A stretch of DNA of 64,000 nucleotides from Myroides guanonis (GTDB taxonomy: Bacteria; Bacteroidota; Bacteroidia; Flavobacteriales; Flavobacteriaceae), in NCBI RefSeq assembly GCF_900114085.1, contig NZ_FORU01000011.1:57220-121219 (forward strand), written 5' to 3'. The notes below the pieces were generated by a model. It worked only from the letters and a program-made list of their open reading frames with translations, ran no database searches and was not told where the DNA came from. Positions 41,492 to 50,070 of the stretch are shown piece by piece. The translations under genes and the position numbers were made by a program. Each line of letters begins with the position of its first letter. Position 1 is the stretch's first letter.

Positions 41492-42454
41492 TTAATCCAC
41501 ATCAGTGGTAAACATATTTGATAACCTACGAATTCTCTTCTCCGCAAATAATAGTATCCACATAGTCATAACAAATGGAAATGTATAAGCAGGTATCTCA
41601 AATTTATTCATCAAAGAGTCTATTAACACAGTAAGTATTGTACTAAATATAACTAATAACCCATCTCTATGCCTAGTTCCTGAAAATGCTATTGCACAAA
41701 GAACAGCATTAAAACTTACCATACCTGTTCCAATAACCACATCTGGCCCTTCAATCATTCGAGAAATCGTTATTGCTAATATAGAGGCAAACATTCCATA
41801 AAGCGCCGCTACAGGCTTATTAACATAAACACCAATTAAAAACATCAAACTAGCCAAAAAGCTAGCCTGAAACATAACTTGACCAAAACCGTGAGTAGCA
41901 AAAATCAACACATCATCTAATCTCTCATCTTGATAACTCATACCAATGAAAACTAAAAACCTTTCAAACATTTCCGTTATAGGTTGCTGTAGTAGATTTT
42001 CATCAACTGTCGGATGTGAAACCAAAGGCAGTAGAGATTTTGAATTAATTAGATAAATCACAATCCAGCTCAGGAACACAAATGGAAACGTAAAAATCCT
42101 TATTTCTTTCAACAAAGCAACATGCATCATTAAAGTAGCCACCGCAGCTGACCCAATCACCCAACCTAAAGAAGTCCAACTTAAACCGTATTGAAAAACA
42201 ATAATGATACCCATTAAGGCTGCATTAAAACCATACATACCTTTTTTTAAACCTTTAGTATCATTCTTAGAATCTAAAAGATACCCCAATGCCGTTCCTG
42301 TAATAGTTCCAACCAACAACCCTATAGCCATATGCCATGAACAATATACTATACCAATGAAAAATATCAAGCCAGTTGTAGCATTTTTTTGAAACATTAT
42401 CTGAGCAATACCTCGAAAATTCCATTTAACAAACTCCTCTATCTTTTTAATCAT
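41492..42454 (-). CDS. Urea transporter (UT family)
   Basis: The 320-residue membrane protein has about ten helices in two similar halves, as in UT-A/UT-B and Desulfovibrio UT. The first half has FRGIAQIMFQKNATTGLIFF and KGMYGFNAALMGI. The second has HGFGQVMFQASFLASLMFLIGVYV and GMVSFNAVLCAIAF. UT proteins form trimeric channels that pass urea down its gradient. No urease is seen here. The ureohydrolase two genes downstream could make urea, which would then leave by this channel; that link is inferred. Confidence 0.92.
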   Translation of the reverse strand: MIKKIEEFVKWNFRGIAQIMFQKNATTGLIFFIGIVYCSWHMAIGLLVGTITGTALGYLLDSKNDTKGLKKGMYGFNAALMGIIIVFQYGLSWTSLGWVIGSAAVATLMMHVALLKEIRIFTFPFVFLSWIVIYLINSKSLLPLVSHPTVDENLLQQPITEMFERFLVFIGMSYQDERLDDVLIFATHGFGQVMFQASFLASLMFLIGVYVNKPVAALYGMFASILAITISRMIEGPDVVIGTGMVSFNAVLCAIAFSGTRHRDGLLVIFSTILTVLIDSLMNKFEIPAYTFPFVMTMWILLFAEKRIRRLSNMFTTDVD

Positions 42455-42817
42455 ACTTTAATCTTTATTAAAAAACAATATCAACTAAACCAACATTCTA
42501 ATTCTAAAAATCGCAATTCTGTCCCTAACAATATCTTAATATTCTAAGATTTTGAAGATACAATATAGCTATTTCATCTACACAAAAATTAAAGGAATCA
42601 AAAAATAAAAATAGAAACAAAATGATAAATTCATTCCATTGAATCATCTTGAAAAGACTTCACATTTGCAATCCAAAACACAATATAACTTATGCTATTC
42701 TAAAAATAACTAAAAAATTATTCTCAAGTTATAAACTTCCCCCTCCAATCTTCATCTACAAAAAAAGGGGTTACTTCACCTGAAGTAACCCCTTTTTTTA
42801 AATATTTAAAAAACCAC
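42455..42817. other. Intergenic region upstream of the urea transporter gene
   Basis: The 363-base gap is AT-rich. At its right end is the queA terminator (42760-42799). No -7 box, RNA gene or repeat is recognisable between 42455 and 42759. Confidence 0.6.
42760..42799 (-). terminator. Terminator after queA
   Basis: A 19-bp perfect palindromic stem (42760-42778 with 42781-42799, core GGGGTTACTTCA) with a tight loop starts 19 bases after the queA stop and has T runs on both strands. Confidence 0.95.
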
Positions 42818-43867
42818 TTAAAGAATCAACATAGCATCCCCATAAGTATAAAACCTATAGTTTTCTTTTATTGCTTCCGCATAAGCTTTTTTCATCAAAT
42901 CATGTCCACAAAATGCCGATACCATCATAAGTAAAGTGGATTTCTGCATATGAAAATTGGTTATCATACAGTTAGCAATACTGAAATCGTAAGGAGGAAA
43001 TATAAATTTATTTGTCCATCCTTCATAAGGGTTCAAAGTATGACTAGAAGACACAGTACTTTCTAGTGCACGCATAGAAGTTGTTCCAACTGCACATACT
43101 CTTTTCTTATTTTCCTTTGCCTTATTAACAATATCACAAGCTTCTTGTGTAATTTGCATTTCTTCAGAATCCATTTTATGCTTAGAAAGATCCTCAACCT
43201 CCACAGGATTGAAAGTACCTAACCCTATATGTAAGGTAACCTCAGCAAAATCCACACCCTTAATTTCCAATCTCTTTAAAAGATGTTTAGAAAAATGTAG
43301 TCCTGCAGTTGGTGCCGCAACAGCTCCTTCTTCGGTAGCATAAATTGTTTGGTAACGTTCCGCATCTTCTGGAACTACTTCTCTATTCAAATATTTAGGT
43401 AATGGCGTTTCCCCTAATTCTGTCAATTTCTCACGAAACTCTTCATAAGAACCATCATATAAAAATCTCAAAGTCCTACCTCTTGAAGTCGTATTATCAA
43501 TAACCTCAGCAACTAAAGATTCATCATCTCCAAAATACAACTTATTACCTATACGAATCTTACGAGCTGGATCAACCAAAACATCCCATAAACGTTGTTC
43601 TGCACTTAATTCCCTTAATAAAAAAACTTCAATTCTAGCACCTGTTTTCTCCTTATTACCATATAATCGTGCTGGAAATACCTTAGTATTATTCAACACC
43701 ATCACATCACCTTCATCAAAATAATCAATTAAATCCTTAAATAATTTGTGCTCAATAGTTTGAGTCTTTCGATCTACTACCATCAAACGTGCTTCATCTC
43801 TATTCTCTGATGGAAATTCAGCTAATAACTTTTCAGGTATATCTAAATTAAAATGGGATAACTTCAT
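42818..43867 (-). CDS. queA: S-adenosylmethionine:tRNA ribosyltransferase-isomerase QueA
   Basis: The 349-residue protein has the QueA blocks [34 protein letters not shown] and [21 protein letters not shown], at full family length. It transfers ribose from SAM to preQ1 at position 34 of tRNAs with GUN anticodons, giving epoxyqueuosine. It is transcribed alone, with a good promoter (TTG plus TATATTTG) and a strong terminator. Its pathway partner queE is also in the window. Confidence 0.97.
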   Translation of the reverse strand: MKLSHFNLDIPEKLLAEFPSENRDEARLMVVDRKTQTIEHKLFKDLIDYFDEGDVMVLNNTKVFPARLYGNKEKTGARIEVFLLRELSAEQRLWDVLVDPARKIRIGNKLYFGDDESLVAEVIDNTTSRGRTLRFLYDGSYEEFREKLTELGETPLPKYLNREVVPEDAERYQTIYATEEGAVAAPTAGLHFSKHLLKRLEIKGVDFAEVTLHIGLGTFNPVEVEDLSKHKMDSEEMQITQEACDIVNKAKENKKRVCAVGTTSMRALESTVSSSHTLNPYEGWTNKFIFPPYDFSIANCMITNFHMQKSTLLMMVSAFCGHDLMKKAYAEAIKENYRFYTYGDAMLIL

Positions 43868-43920
43868 TTTTCTTGAAATTTAATTAAACAACAAAGGCAT
43901 TTACCTTTATTTACAGTTTG

Positions 43921-43928
43921 CAAATATA
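43921..43928 (-). promoter_or_regulatory. -7 box with TTG -33 for queA
   Basis: The minus strand reads TATATTTG (exact TAnnTTTG), with TTG 21 bases upstream (43950-43952). The ATG is 53 bases downstream. Confidence 0.75.
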
Positions 43929-43992
43929 CGACCTAGAACTAGGCGTTGTCAAGTAATTCAAAGAGTATTTTTTATAAATAGCTTATTTACCG

Positions 43993-45213
43993 CTATTTCA
44001 ATACAAAACCTAGTTTTTCTATATCTTTCCAGAAGTTCTTATATGATTTTGTTACAACCTCTGAATCCTTAATTATCAAAGGTACTAATAAAGCCAAAGG
44101 AGCAAAAGACATTGCCATTCTGTGATCCTGATAAGTTTCTATCGTTACATTAGAGGTCATCCCTTTCGAAGAAGACAAATACAGGGAGTTCTGAGTAATT
44201 GAAATCTCAGCACCTAATTTTTTCAATTCATTATTCAAGGCAACCAACCTATCTGTTTCTTTAATTTTCAATGTTTGTAATCCAGTTAACACACATTCAA
44301 TTCCTAACCCAAAACAACAAACTGATAAAGTTTGAGCCAAATCAGGTGTATCATTTAAATTAGCAATAAAACTTGATTGAGATTCTCTTTCCTTTATTAT
44401 CTCAATTAATCCACCTTTTATCTCTATGGTTTTAACACCAAGTCGCTGAAATAAAGAAACCAATTGTGAATCGCCTTGTAAACTCGATAGCTTATAACTT
44501 CCTAACCTCAAATTAGTCCCTATAGGAGAAAGCGCAACCATAGCGTAATAATAGGAAGCTGAAGACCAATCTGATTCTATTTCAAACGTCCGAGGGGTTA
44601 TATCTCTACAAGACTCTACTTTAATTGTACTTTTTTCAAACAATATGGATATACCAAATTCCTTTAATACTGATAAAGTCATTTCAATATAAGGCATTGA
44701 GATAATCTCATTAGAAAGCTCCAACTCTATACCAGTCTCTAAAAAAGGTGCAATTAACAACAGTGCCGAAATATATTGACTACTCACTCCAGCTGAAAGT
44801 CTGACACGCCCGCCTTTTAACCTATCACCTATTATTCTTAAGGGTGGATATCCCTCTTTATCTAAATAATCTATTTGAGCCCCTAAATTTCTTAATGCAT
44901 CTACCAAAACCCCAATAGGTCGCTCACACATTCTCTTACTTCCCGTCAAAATTGTTTCTCTGCTAGGTTGCATTGAATAATAAGCAGTAAGAAAGCGCAT
45001 AGCTGTACCTGCATGATGAATATCAACAAGTTTTTCATTAGAATTTAAAGCCTTATATAAAACTTCGGAATCATCAGAATCGGAGCTATTATATAATTGA
45101 ATGTTTCCAAATAGTTTCTGCAAAATTAACAGCCTATTAGTTTCTGATTTACTACCTGAAATCTTCAGAGTCATTCCAGACTTTAAATTGCTTTTTTCTA
45201 TAAAAACATCCAT
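43993..45213 (-). CDS. aroA: 3-phosphoshikimate 1-carboxyvinyltransferase (EPSP synthase)
   Basis: The 406-residue protein has EPSP synthase landmarks: GSKSETNRLLILQKLF near the start, HAGTAMRFLTAYY, SGSKRM-like LTGSKRMCERPIGVLVDAL, SSQYISALLLIAPF, DTPDLAQTL, KIKETDRL and TYQDHRMAMSFAPLAL. It adds enolpyruvate from PEP to shikimate-3-phosphate. It is the last gene of an operon that begins with DAHP synthase/chorismate mutase. It lies six bases after the MazG-like gene. Confidence 0.97.
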   Translation of the reverse strand: MDVFIEKSNLKSGMTLKISGSKSETNRLLILQKLFGNIQLYNSSDSDDSEVLYKALNSNEKLVDIHHAGTAMRFLTAYYSMQPSRETILTGSKRMCERPIGVLVDALRNLGAQIDYLDKEGYPPLRIIGDRLKGGRVRLSAGVSSQYISALLLIAPFLETGIELELSNEIISMPYIEMTLSVLKEFGISILFEKSTIKVESCRDITPRTFEIESDWSSASYYYAMVALSPIGTNLRLGSYKLSSLQGDSQLVSLFQRLGVKTIEIKGGLIEIIKERESQSSFIANLNDTPDLAQTLSVCCFGLGIECVLTGLQTLKIKETDRLVALNNELKKLGAEISITQNSLYLSSSKGMTSNVTIETYQDHRMAMSFAPLALLVPLIIKDSEVVTKSYKNFWKDIEKLGFVLK

Positions 45214-45219
45214 TCTAAA

Positions 45220-45546
45220 CTATTTCAACTTTTCATTATTATGGTGACGATCGTGATCTCTGTCGGTTTTTATATCCATTTTCTTATCAAAAGCATCCTG
45301 TAAATTAACCCCTGTTTGATTCGCTAAACATAGAACAACAAAAACAACATCTGCCAACTCTTCTCCTAAATCTTTATTTTTATCGCTTTCCTTCTCAGAT
45401 TGCTCTCCATAACGTCTTGCAATAATACGCGCTACTTCACCAACCTCTTCAGTTAGCTGAGCCATATTTGTTAATTCATTGAAATAGCGAACTCCGTGTT
45501 CTTTTATCCAGTTATCTACTGCTTTTTGAGCGTCTTGTATATTCAT
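45220..45546 (-). CDS. MazG-like nucleotide pyrophosphohydrolase
   Basis: The 108-residue protein has the MazG fold metal motif EEVGEVARIIARR...DLGEELADVVFVVLCLAN, with paired ExxE and ExxD metal sites. Short MazG-like proteins hydrolyse canonical or damaged NTPs or dNTPs to monophosphates. It lies within the aro operon, two bases from the small membrane protein gene. The C-terminus is basic and histidine-rich (DRDHDRHHNN). Confidence 0.93.
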   Translation of the reverse strand: MNIQDAQKAVDNWIKEHGVRYFNELTNMAQLTEEVGEVARIIARRYGEQSEKESDKNKDLGEELADVVFVVLCLANQTGVNLQDAFDKKMDIKTDRDHDRHHNNEKLK

Positions 45547-45548
45547 TA

Positions 45549-45755
45549 TTATTTTTTATTTTTTTTTCCAAATAACCCTCCTTTTATCCATCTATCATAC
45601 ACTATCATCAATACTATAAAAACAAAATACTTTCCTAAGAAATTGGTCAAACAAATCGTATCGACATCTAAAAGACAATTCAAATCATTTGAAAAAGCCC
45701 AAGTCAACAAGATATAAATGAAAGTAAATAACCCGTATTTTTTTAAAATATTCAT
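45549..45755 (-). CDS. Small membrane protein in the aro operon, unknown
   Basis: The 68-residue product has two predicted membrane helices (about 8-25 and 38-54) and a basic tail (KGGLFGKKNKK). Two cysteines (LNCLL, TICL) lie between the helices. I do not recognise a family. Its ATG overlaps the dtd stop by one base (TAATG), and the next gene follows after two bases, so it is translated with its neighbours. Confidence 0.72.
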   Translation of the reverse strand: MNILKKYGLFTFIYILLTWAFSNDLNCLLDVDTICLTNFLGKYFVFIVLMIVYDRWIKGGLFGKKNKK

Positions 45756-46207
45756 TATTCTTTATTTTTTGAATCAATTAATATCGTAACAGGTCCGTTA
45801 TTACATAGACTAACTTTCATATCTGCACCAAAAGTTCCAGTAACTATTTTTTTTCCTAACTCTTTTTCTAATTGACCAATCATACTCTCGTATAAAGGTA
45901 TCGAAATAGAAGGTTTGGCTGCCTTTATGTAAGAAGGTCTATTTCCTTTTTTTGTAGAAGCTTGTAGGGTAAATTGACTTACAAGCAAAATTTCTCCATC
46001 AATTTGCTTTAATGAAAGATTCATTATTCCTTCTTCATCATCAAATATTCTTAAGTTGACTATTTTACCAGATAGCCACTCTATATCTTCGTTCGAATCC
46101 GCTTCTTCTATTCCTAATAAAACAACCAGCCCTTCATCAATACTTCTTTTCTCATCGTTATTTATCAGAACATTTGCTTCTGTCACTCTTTGAACCACTA
46201 TTCTCAT
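45755..46207 (-). CDS. dtd: D-aminoacyl-tRNA deacylase
   Basis: The 150-residue protein starts MRIVVQRVTEANVLI and has the DTD active-site motif LLVSQFTLQA (SQxxL) and the cross-subunit GTFGADMKVSLCNNGPVT (GP motif; NxGP). DTD removes D-amino acids, and glycine, mischarged on tRNA. Length is normal. The start overlaps the rsgA stop in TAATG, so translation is coupled. Confidence 0.97.
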   Translation of the reverse strand: MRIVVQRVTEANVLINNDEKRSIDEGLVVLLGIEEADSNEDIEWLSGKIVNLRIFDDEEGIMNLSLKQIDGEILLVSQFTLQASTKKGNRPSYIKAAKPSISIPLYESMIGQLEKELGKKIVTGTFGADMKVSLCNNGPVTILIDSKNKE

Positions 46208-47172
46208 TATTCTTCTTGATTTCTTCCGTCTTTGTAAATATCATTTCTATAATGCTCTTCATCCCCTTCTAATATCTGTATATAACTATTATAACGAGAC
46301 CAAGCTACCTCATCCTTATCCAATGCGTCTTTTACGGCACATTGCGGCTCTTCTTTGTGCATACAATTATGAAATCTACAACGCTCCTTTAACTCAAAGA
46401 ATTCTGGAAAATAGTTACCTAATTCACTTGGCTCAATATCCACAACACCAAAACCTCTAATCCCCGGTGTATCGATAATTTGCGCATTAAAACTCAAATC
46501 AAACATTTCTGCAAAAGTCGTTGTATGCTGTCCTTGTTGATGCTGCTCAGATATTTGAGCTGTTTTCAAATTCAAAACTGGTTCAATTGCATTCACTAAA
46601 GTAGACTTACCAACTCCTGAGTGACCAGAAAACATAGAAACTTTCCCTATCATCTTTTCTTTAATCGCCTCAATACCCTTTCCTTCCGAAGCAGAAACCC
46701 TTAAACACTCATATCCAATATTTGAATAAATATATTGCAAATACAATTGTTCGTCTAATGTCTCTTCATCAAAAGTGTCTATCTTATTAAATACAAGAAT
46801 AGTCTTAATCCCATATGCTTCTGCCGAAACCAAGAATCTATCTATAAAACTTGTTGTAGTTACTGGATTATTAATAGTGACGATTAAAAAAACTTGATCA
46901 ATATTTGAAGCGATAATATGTACCTGTTTAGATAAATTCACCGATTTCCTAATAATATAATTTTTTCTCTCTTCTATCTCATGAATAACACCTGTAACCT
47001 TATCATTATTCGTTTCTAACTCAAAAGCAACATGATCACCAACCGCAATTGGATTGGTACTTTTTATCCCTTTTAATCGAAATCTACCTTTAATTCTACA
47101 CTCATAAAAAAGCCCATCCTCGGCTTTCACAATATACCAACTACCTGTTGACTTGTAAACTATTCCTTTCAT
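46207..47172 (-). CDS. rsgA: Ribosome small subunit-dependent GTPase RsgA
   Basis: The 321-residue protein has an N-terminal OB fold, a circularly permuted GTPase with the order NKID, then GHSGVGKSTLVNAI (P-loop), then DTPGIRGFG, and a C-terminal zinc knuckle CRFHNCMHKEEPQC. RsgA checks maturation of the 30S subunit. It sits second in the operon after DAHP synthase, 11 bases downstream. Confidence 0.97.
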   Translation of the reverse strand: MKGIVYKSTGSWYIVKAEDGLFYECRIKGRFRLKGIKSTNPIAVGDHVAFELETNNDKVTGVIHEIEERKNYIIRKSVNLSKQVHIIASNIDQVFLIVTINNPVTTTSFIDRFLVSAEAYGIKTILVFNKIDTFDEETLDEQLYLQYIYSNIGYECLRVSASEGKGIEAIKEKMIGKVSMFSGHSGVGKSTLVNAIEPVLNLKTAQISEQHQQGQHTTTFAEMFDLSFNAQIIDTPGIRGFGVVDIEPSELGNYFPEFFELKERCRFHNCMHKEEPQCAVKDALDKDEVAWSRYNSYIQILEGDEEHYRNDIYKDGRNQEE

Positions 47173-47183
47173 ATATTAGGCCA

Positions 47184-48269
47184 TTACTCCTTTTTATTAA
47201 TGATTTCATTTTGTCTGTAAATACTTTCTTGATGAATCGCTGTATACAAGGCAGTGATAAACTCAGGAGTCAACCCCTTAAAAATCCCCTCTTGCATCAT
47301 TTTATCAAACATATTCTTCCACCTTTCTTGCTGCAATACCATTACATTTTTCTCCCTCTTTAAATAACCTATCTCATCCACAATCTCCATTCTCCTACTC
47401 ATTAACTCCAATAATTTTTGGTCGATATCATCCAAATGTGTTCTGAAAGCATTTATTTTTGAAAGATAATATTCTGTATCATCAGAACAATTCCGAATAG
47501 CTAAATTATCTAAAATATTTTTTAAGCCTATTGGGGTCACTTGTTGAGCAGCATCGCTCCAAGCTTTATCTGGATTATTATGAGTTTCTATCATCAAACC
47601 ATCATAATTCAAATCCAATGCTTGTTGAGAAACCTCCATAACTCGCTCTCTATTGCCCGTAATATGTGAAGGGTCACAAAAAATAGGTAGATTCGGAAAT
47701 TGAGTTTTCAAATCTATAGGTATTTGCCATTCTGGAATATTTCTATACTTAGTCTTTTCATAAGTTGAGAACCCACGATGAATAACACCTAAATTATTGA
47801 TCCCTGCTTGAACCAATCGTTCTAAACCTCCAATCCACAATCCTAAATCGGGATTAACAGGGTTCTTTAATAATACTATCTTATCGGTACCTTTCAAAGC
47901 ATCTGCTAATTCTTGAACAGCAAAAGGATTAACTGTAGTCCTAGCTCCAATCCATAGAACATCTATATCTGCATTTAAAGCTAAATCAACATGTTCTGCA
48001 GTAGCAACTTCTGTCGCTAGTTTTAAACTTGTCTCACTTCTAACATCCTTCATCCATTCCAATCCTATTGCACCAACCCCCTCAAAACCTCCTGGACGAG
48101 TTCTAGGTTTCCAAATTCCAGCCCTAAAAACCTTAACTTGTTCTGGTAGAGATTTTGCAATACTCATAAGCTGCTCTGGTGTTTCAGCACTACAGGGTCC
48201 AGCTATTATAGCTGGAACTTGCCCTTCAAAAATAGACAACCACTTTTTATTTGCAATCTCTTTATTCAT
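47184..48269 (-). CDS. Bifunctional DAHP synthase/chorismate mutase (type II CM)
   Basis: The 361-residue protein has an N-terminal DAHP synthase domain of the type I beta/KDOPS-like kind (AIIAGPCSAE, VFRAGIWKPRTRPGGFEG, VLWIGARTTVNPF, PIFCDPSHITGNR, DGLMIETHNNPDKAWSDAAQQ). From about residue 265 it has an AroQ chorismate mutase (RTHLDDIDQKLLELMSRRMEIVDEIGYLKRE). It makes DAHP from PEP and erythrose-4-phosphate; the mutase domain acts on chorismate and often gives feedback control. It opens the operon. A -7 box ends only five bases before the ATG. Confidence 0.96.
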   Translation of the reverse strand: MNKEIANKKWLSIFEGQVPAIIAGPCSAETPEQLMSIAKSLPEQVKVFRAGIWKPRTRPGGFEGVGAIGLEWMKDVRSETSLKLATEVATAEHVDLALNADIDVLWIGARTTVNPFAVQELADALKGTDKIVLLKNPVNPDLGLWIGGLERLVQAGINNLGVIHRGFSTYEKTKYRNIPEWQIPIDLKTQFPNLPIFCDPSHITGNRERVMEVSQQALDLNYDGLMIETHNNPDKAWSDAAQQVTPIGLKNILDNLAIRNCSDDTEYYLSKINAFRTHLDDIDQKLLELMSRRMEIVDEIGYLKREKNVMVLQQERWKNMFDKMMQEGIFKGLTPEFITALYTAIHQESIYRQNEIINKKE

Positions 48270-48274
48270 AGCTA

Positions 48275-48282
48275 CAAATTTA
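48275..48282 (-). promoter_or_regulatory. -7 promoter box abutting the DAHP synthase start
   Basis: The minus strand reads TAAATTTG (exact TAnnTTTG) and ends five bases before the ATG at 48269. Transcription would begin at or next to the start codon, giving a leaderless or near-leaderless message. Confidence 0.6.
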
Positions 48283-48488
48283 CCATTCTATTTAGCAATA
48301 CATCCCTATCACAATGTTTAATTATTGTAAAAATAAACATTAAACTCACTCTAATCGCTTTTGAAAACAAAACAAATTTTACTACTTAAATTCAATTGAA
48401 CGTCATACATCCATACCTACAGTTAGAAATAAACAAACCAAAGCCACATTATCACCTAAGTGTTCTCAACATTTCACATTAAAATAAT

Positions 48489-48496
48489 TACATTTG
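48489..48496 (+). promoter_or_regulatory. -7 promoter box for gldA
   Basis: TACATTTG matches TAnnTTTG exactly, 22 bases before the gldA ATG. Confidence 0.65.
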
Positions 48497-48518
48497 TTTA
48501 TCTAACAATTATTACCTT

Positions 48519-49415
48519 ATGTCTATTACTGTTTCTAATATTAGCAAATCCTACGGGGAACAAAAAGCTCTAAATGCAATCTCGTTCACTATCAAAAAAG
48601 GTGAGATTGTCGGTTTTCTAGGTCCAAATGGTGCAGGGAAGTCCACTCTAATGAAAATCCTAACAACCTATTTAGCACAAGATTCAGGAGAAGCATTTGT
48701 TAATGAATACAATGTACAAACAGCTGCCACCAAAGCTCAAAAAAGCATTGGCTATTTACCAGAACACAATCCTCTATACTTAGACCTATATATAAGAGAA
48801 TACCTGGAGTTTAATGCTGCAATATATAAAGTATCAAAAAAAAGAATTGAAGAAGTAATTGAACTAACAGGACTTACACCTGAAGCTCATAAGAAAATAG
48901 GACAACTTTCTAAAGGATACAGACAACGTGTAGGTCTTGCTACCGCATTACTACATGATCCAGAGGTTTTAATATTAGATGAACCCACAACAGGTCTAGA
49001 CCCCAATCAATTACTTGAAATTCGGACTCTAATAAAAAATATATCTAAAAACAAAACAATTTTTCTTTCTACTCACATAATGCAAGAAGTAGAAGCTCTT
49101 TGTGAGCGGGTAATAATAATCAAAAAAGGAGAGATTATAGCCGACCAAAAATTAAACAATCTTTTAGACACGAATGAACATCAGATAATTTCCGTAGAAT
49201 TTGATTTTAAAATAGAGAAACAATTTATCGATAAAATCCCTAACCTTATAAAAGCCAATAACGTTCATGACACGCAATGGGAGTTTACATTTCCAGCAGG
49301 AAAAGATATGCGAGGCTTGGTCTTTGATTTTGCAAATGAAAACGGACTCAAAACCTTATCAATTCAAATTAAAAACCAGAACTTAGAAAATATATTTCGA
49401 GAGATTACTCAATAA
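48519..49415 (+). CDS. gldA: Gliding-type ABC transporter ATP-binding protein GldA
   Basis: The 298-residue protein has Walker A GPNGAGKST (35-43), signature LSKGYRQRVGLA and Walker B VLILDEPTTGLDP. The GldA-specific phrase GYLPEHNPLYLDLYIREYLEF and the C-terminal extension match GldA of Flavobacterium. GldA works with GldF and GldG as an ABC transporter needed for gliding in some species, but it is also kept in non-gliding relatives. GldFG are not next to it here. Confidence 0.93.
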   Translation: MSITVSNISKSYGEQKALNAISFTIKKGEIVGFLGPNGAGKSTLMKILTTYLAQDSGEAFVNEYNVQTAATKAQKSIGYLPEHNPLYLDLYIREYLEFNAAIYKVSKKRIEEVIELTGLTPEAHKKIGQLSKGYRQRVGLATALLHDPEVLILDEPTTGLDPNQLLEIRTLIKNISKNKTIFLSTHIMQEVEALCERVIIIKKGEIIADQKLNNLLDTNEHQIISVEFDFKIEKQFIDKIPNLIKANNVHDTQWEFTFPAGKDMRGLVFDFANENGLKTLSIQIKNQNLENIFREITQ

Positions 49416-49447
49416 AAAAAGGATTCCAATCTAGGAATCCTTTTTTT
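49414..49447. terminator. Bidirectional terminator
   Basis: A 14-bp stem (AAAAAAAGGATTCC/GGAATCCTTTTTTT) around AATCTA lies between the convergent gldA and deoxynucleoside kinase genes. Confidence 0.93.
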
Positions 49448-49455
49448 ATACAAGG

Positions 49456-50070
49456 TTAAAACAGCCCATTTATTTCAGCATCAATTCTTTGAATTATACT
49501 TCCTAAATCTTCAGGATTACCAACAAAATCCATATGATCAACATCAATTATTAGTAATTTCCCTTTATCATAAGTCTGAATCCAAGCCTCATACCTTTCA
49601 TTCAATCGATTTAAATAATCTATTGAAATAGAATTCTCATACTCTCTTCCTCTCTTATGAATTTGATCGACTAAATTAGGTATTGAACTCCTCAAATATA
49701 TAAGTAAATCAGGTGCACCAACGAGCTCTTCCATCATTTCAAACAAAGAACTATAATTTTTATAATCCCTATTAGACATCAAGCCCATAGCATATAAATT
49801 TGGCGCAAATATATGAGCATCTTCATATATTGTACGATCTTGTATAGTTGCTTTACCGTTTTTTCTTATTTGAAGAATCTGTCTAAAACGACTGTTTAAA
49901 AAATATATCTGAAGGTTAAATGACCACCGATCCATTTTATGATAAAAATCATCCAAATATGGATTGTCAACTACATCTTCAAAATGCGGTTCCCATTTAA
50001 AGTGCTTTGCTAAAAGCTTCGTAAGCGTTGTTTTTCCTGCCCCAATATTTCCTGCAATAGCTATATGCAT
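49456..50070 (-). CDS. Deoxynucleoside kinase (dGK/dAK type)
   Basis: The 204-residue protein has P-loop GNIGAGKTT (7-15), then FEDVVDNPYLDDFY, QDRTIYEDAHIFA (the DRS/ERS-like motif) and YLRSSIPNLVDQIHKRGREYE (LID region), as in bacterial deoxyguanosine and deoxyadenosine kinases. It phosphorylates deoxynucleosides in the salvage of DNA precursors. It is the last gene of the thyA-folA operon. Its start overlaps the previous stop (TAATG). Confidence 0.94.
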   Translation of the reverse strand: MHIAIAGNIGAGKTTLTKLLAKHFKWEPHFEDVVDNPYLDDFYHKMDRWSFNLQIYFLNSRFRQILQIRKNGKATIQDRTIYEDAHIFAPNLYAMGLMSNRDYKNYSSLFEMMEELVGAPDLLIYLRSSIPNLVDQIHKRGREYENSISIDYLNRLNERYEAWIQTYDKGKLLIIDVDHMDFVGNPEDLGSIIQRIDAEINGLF

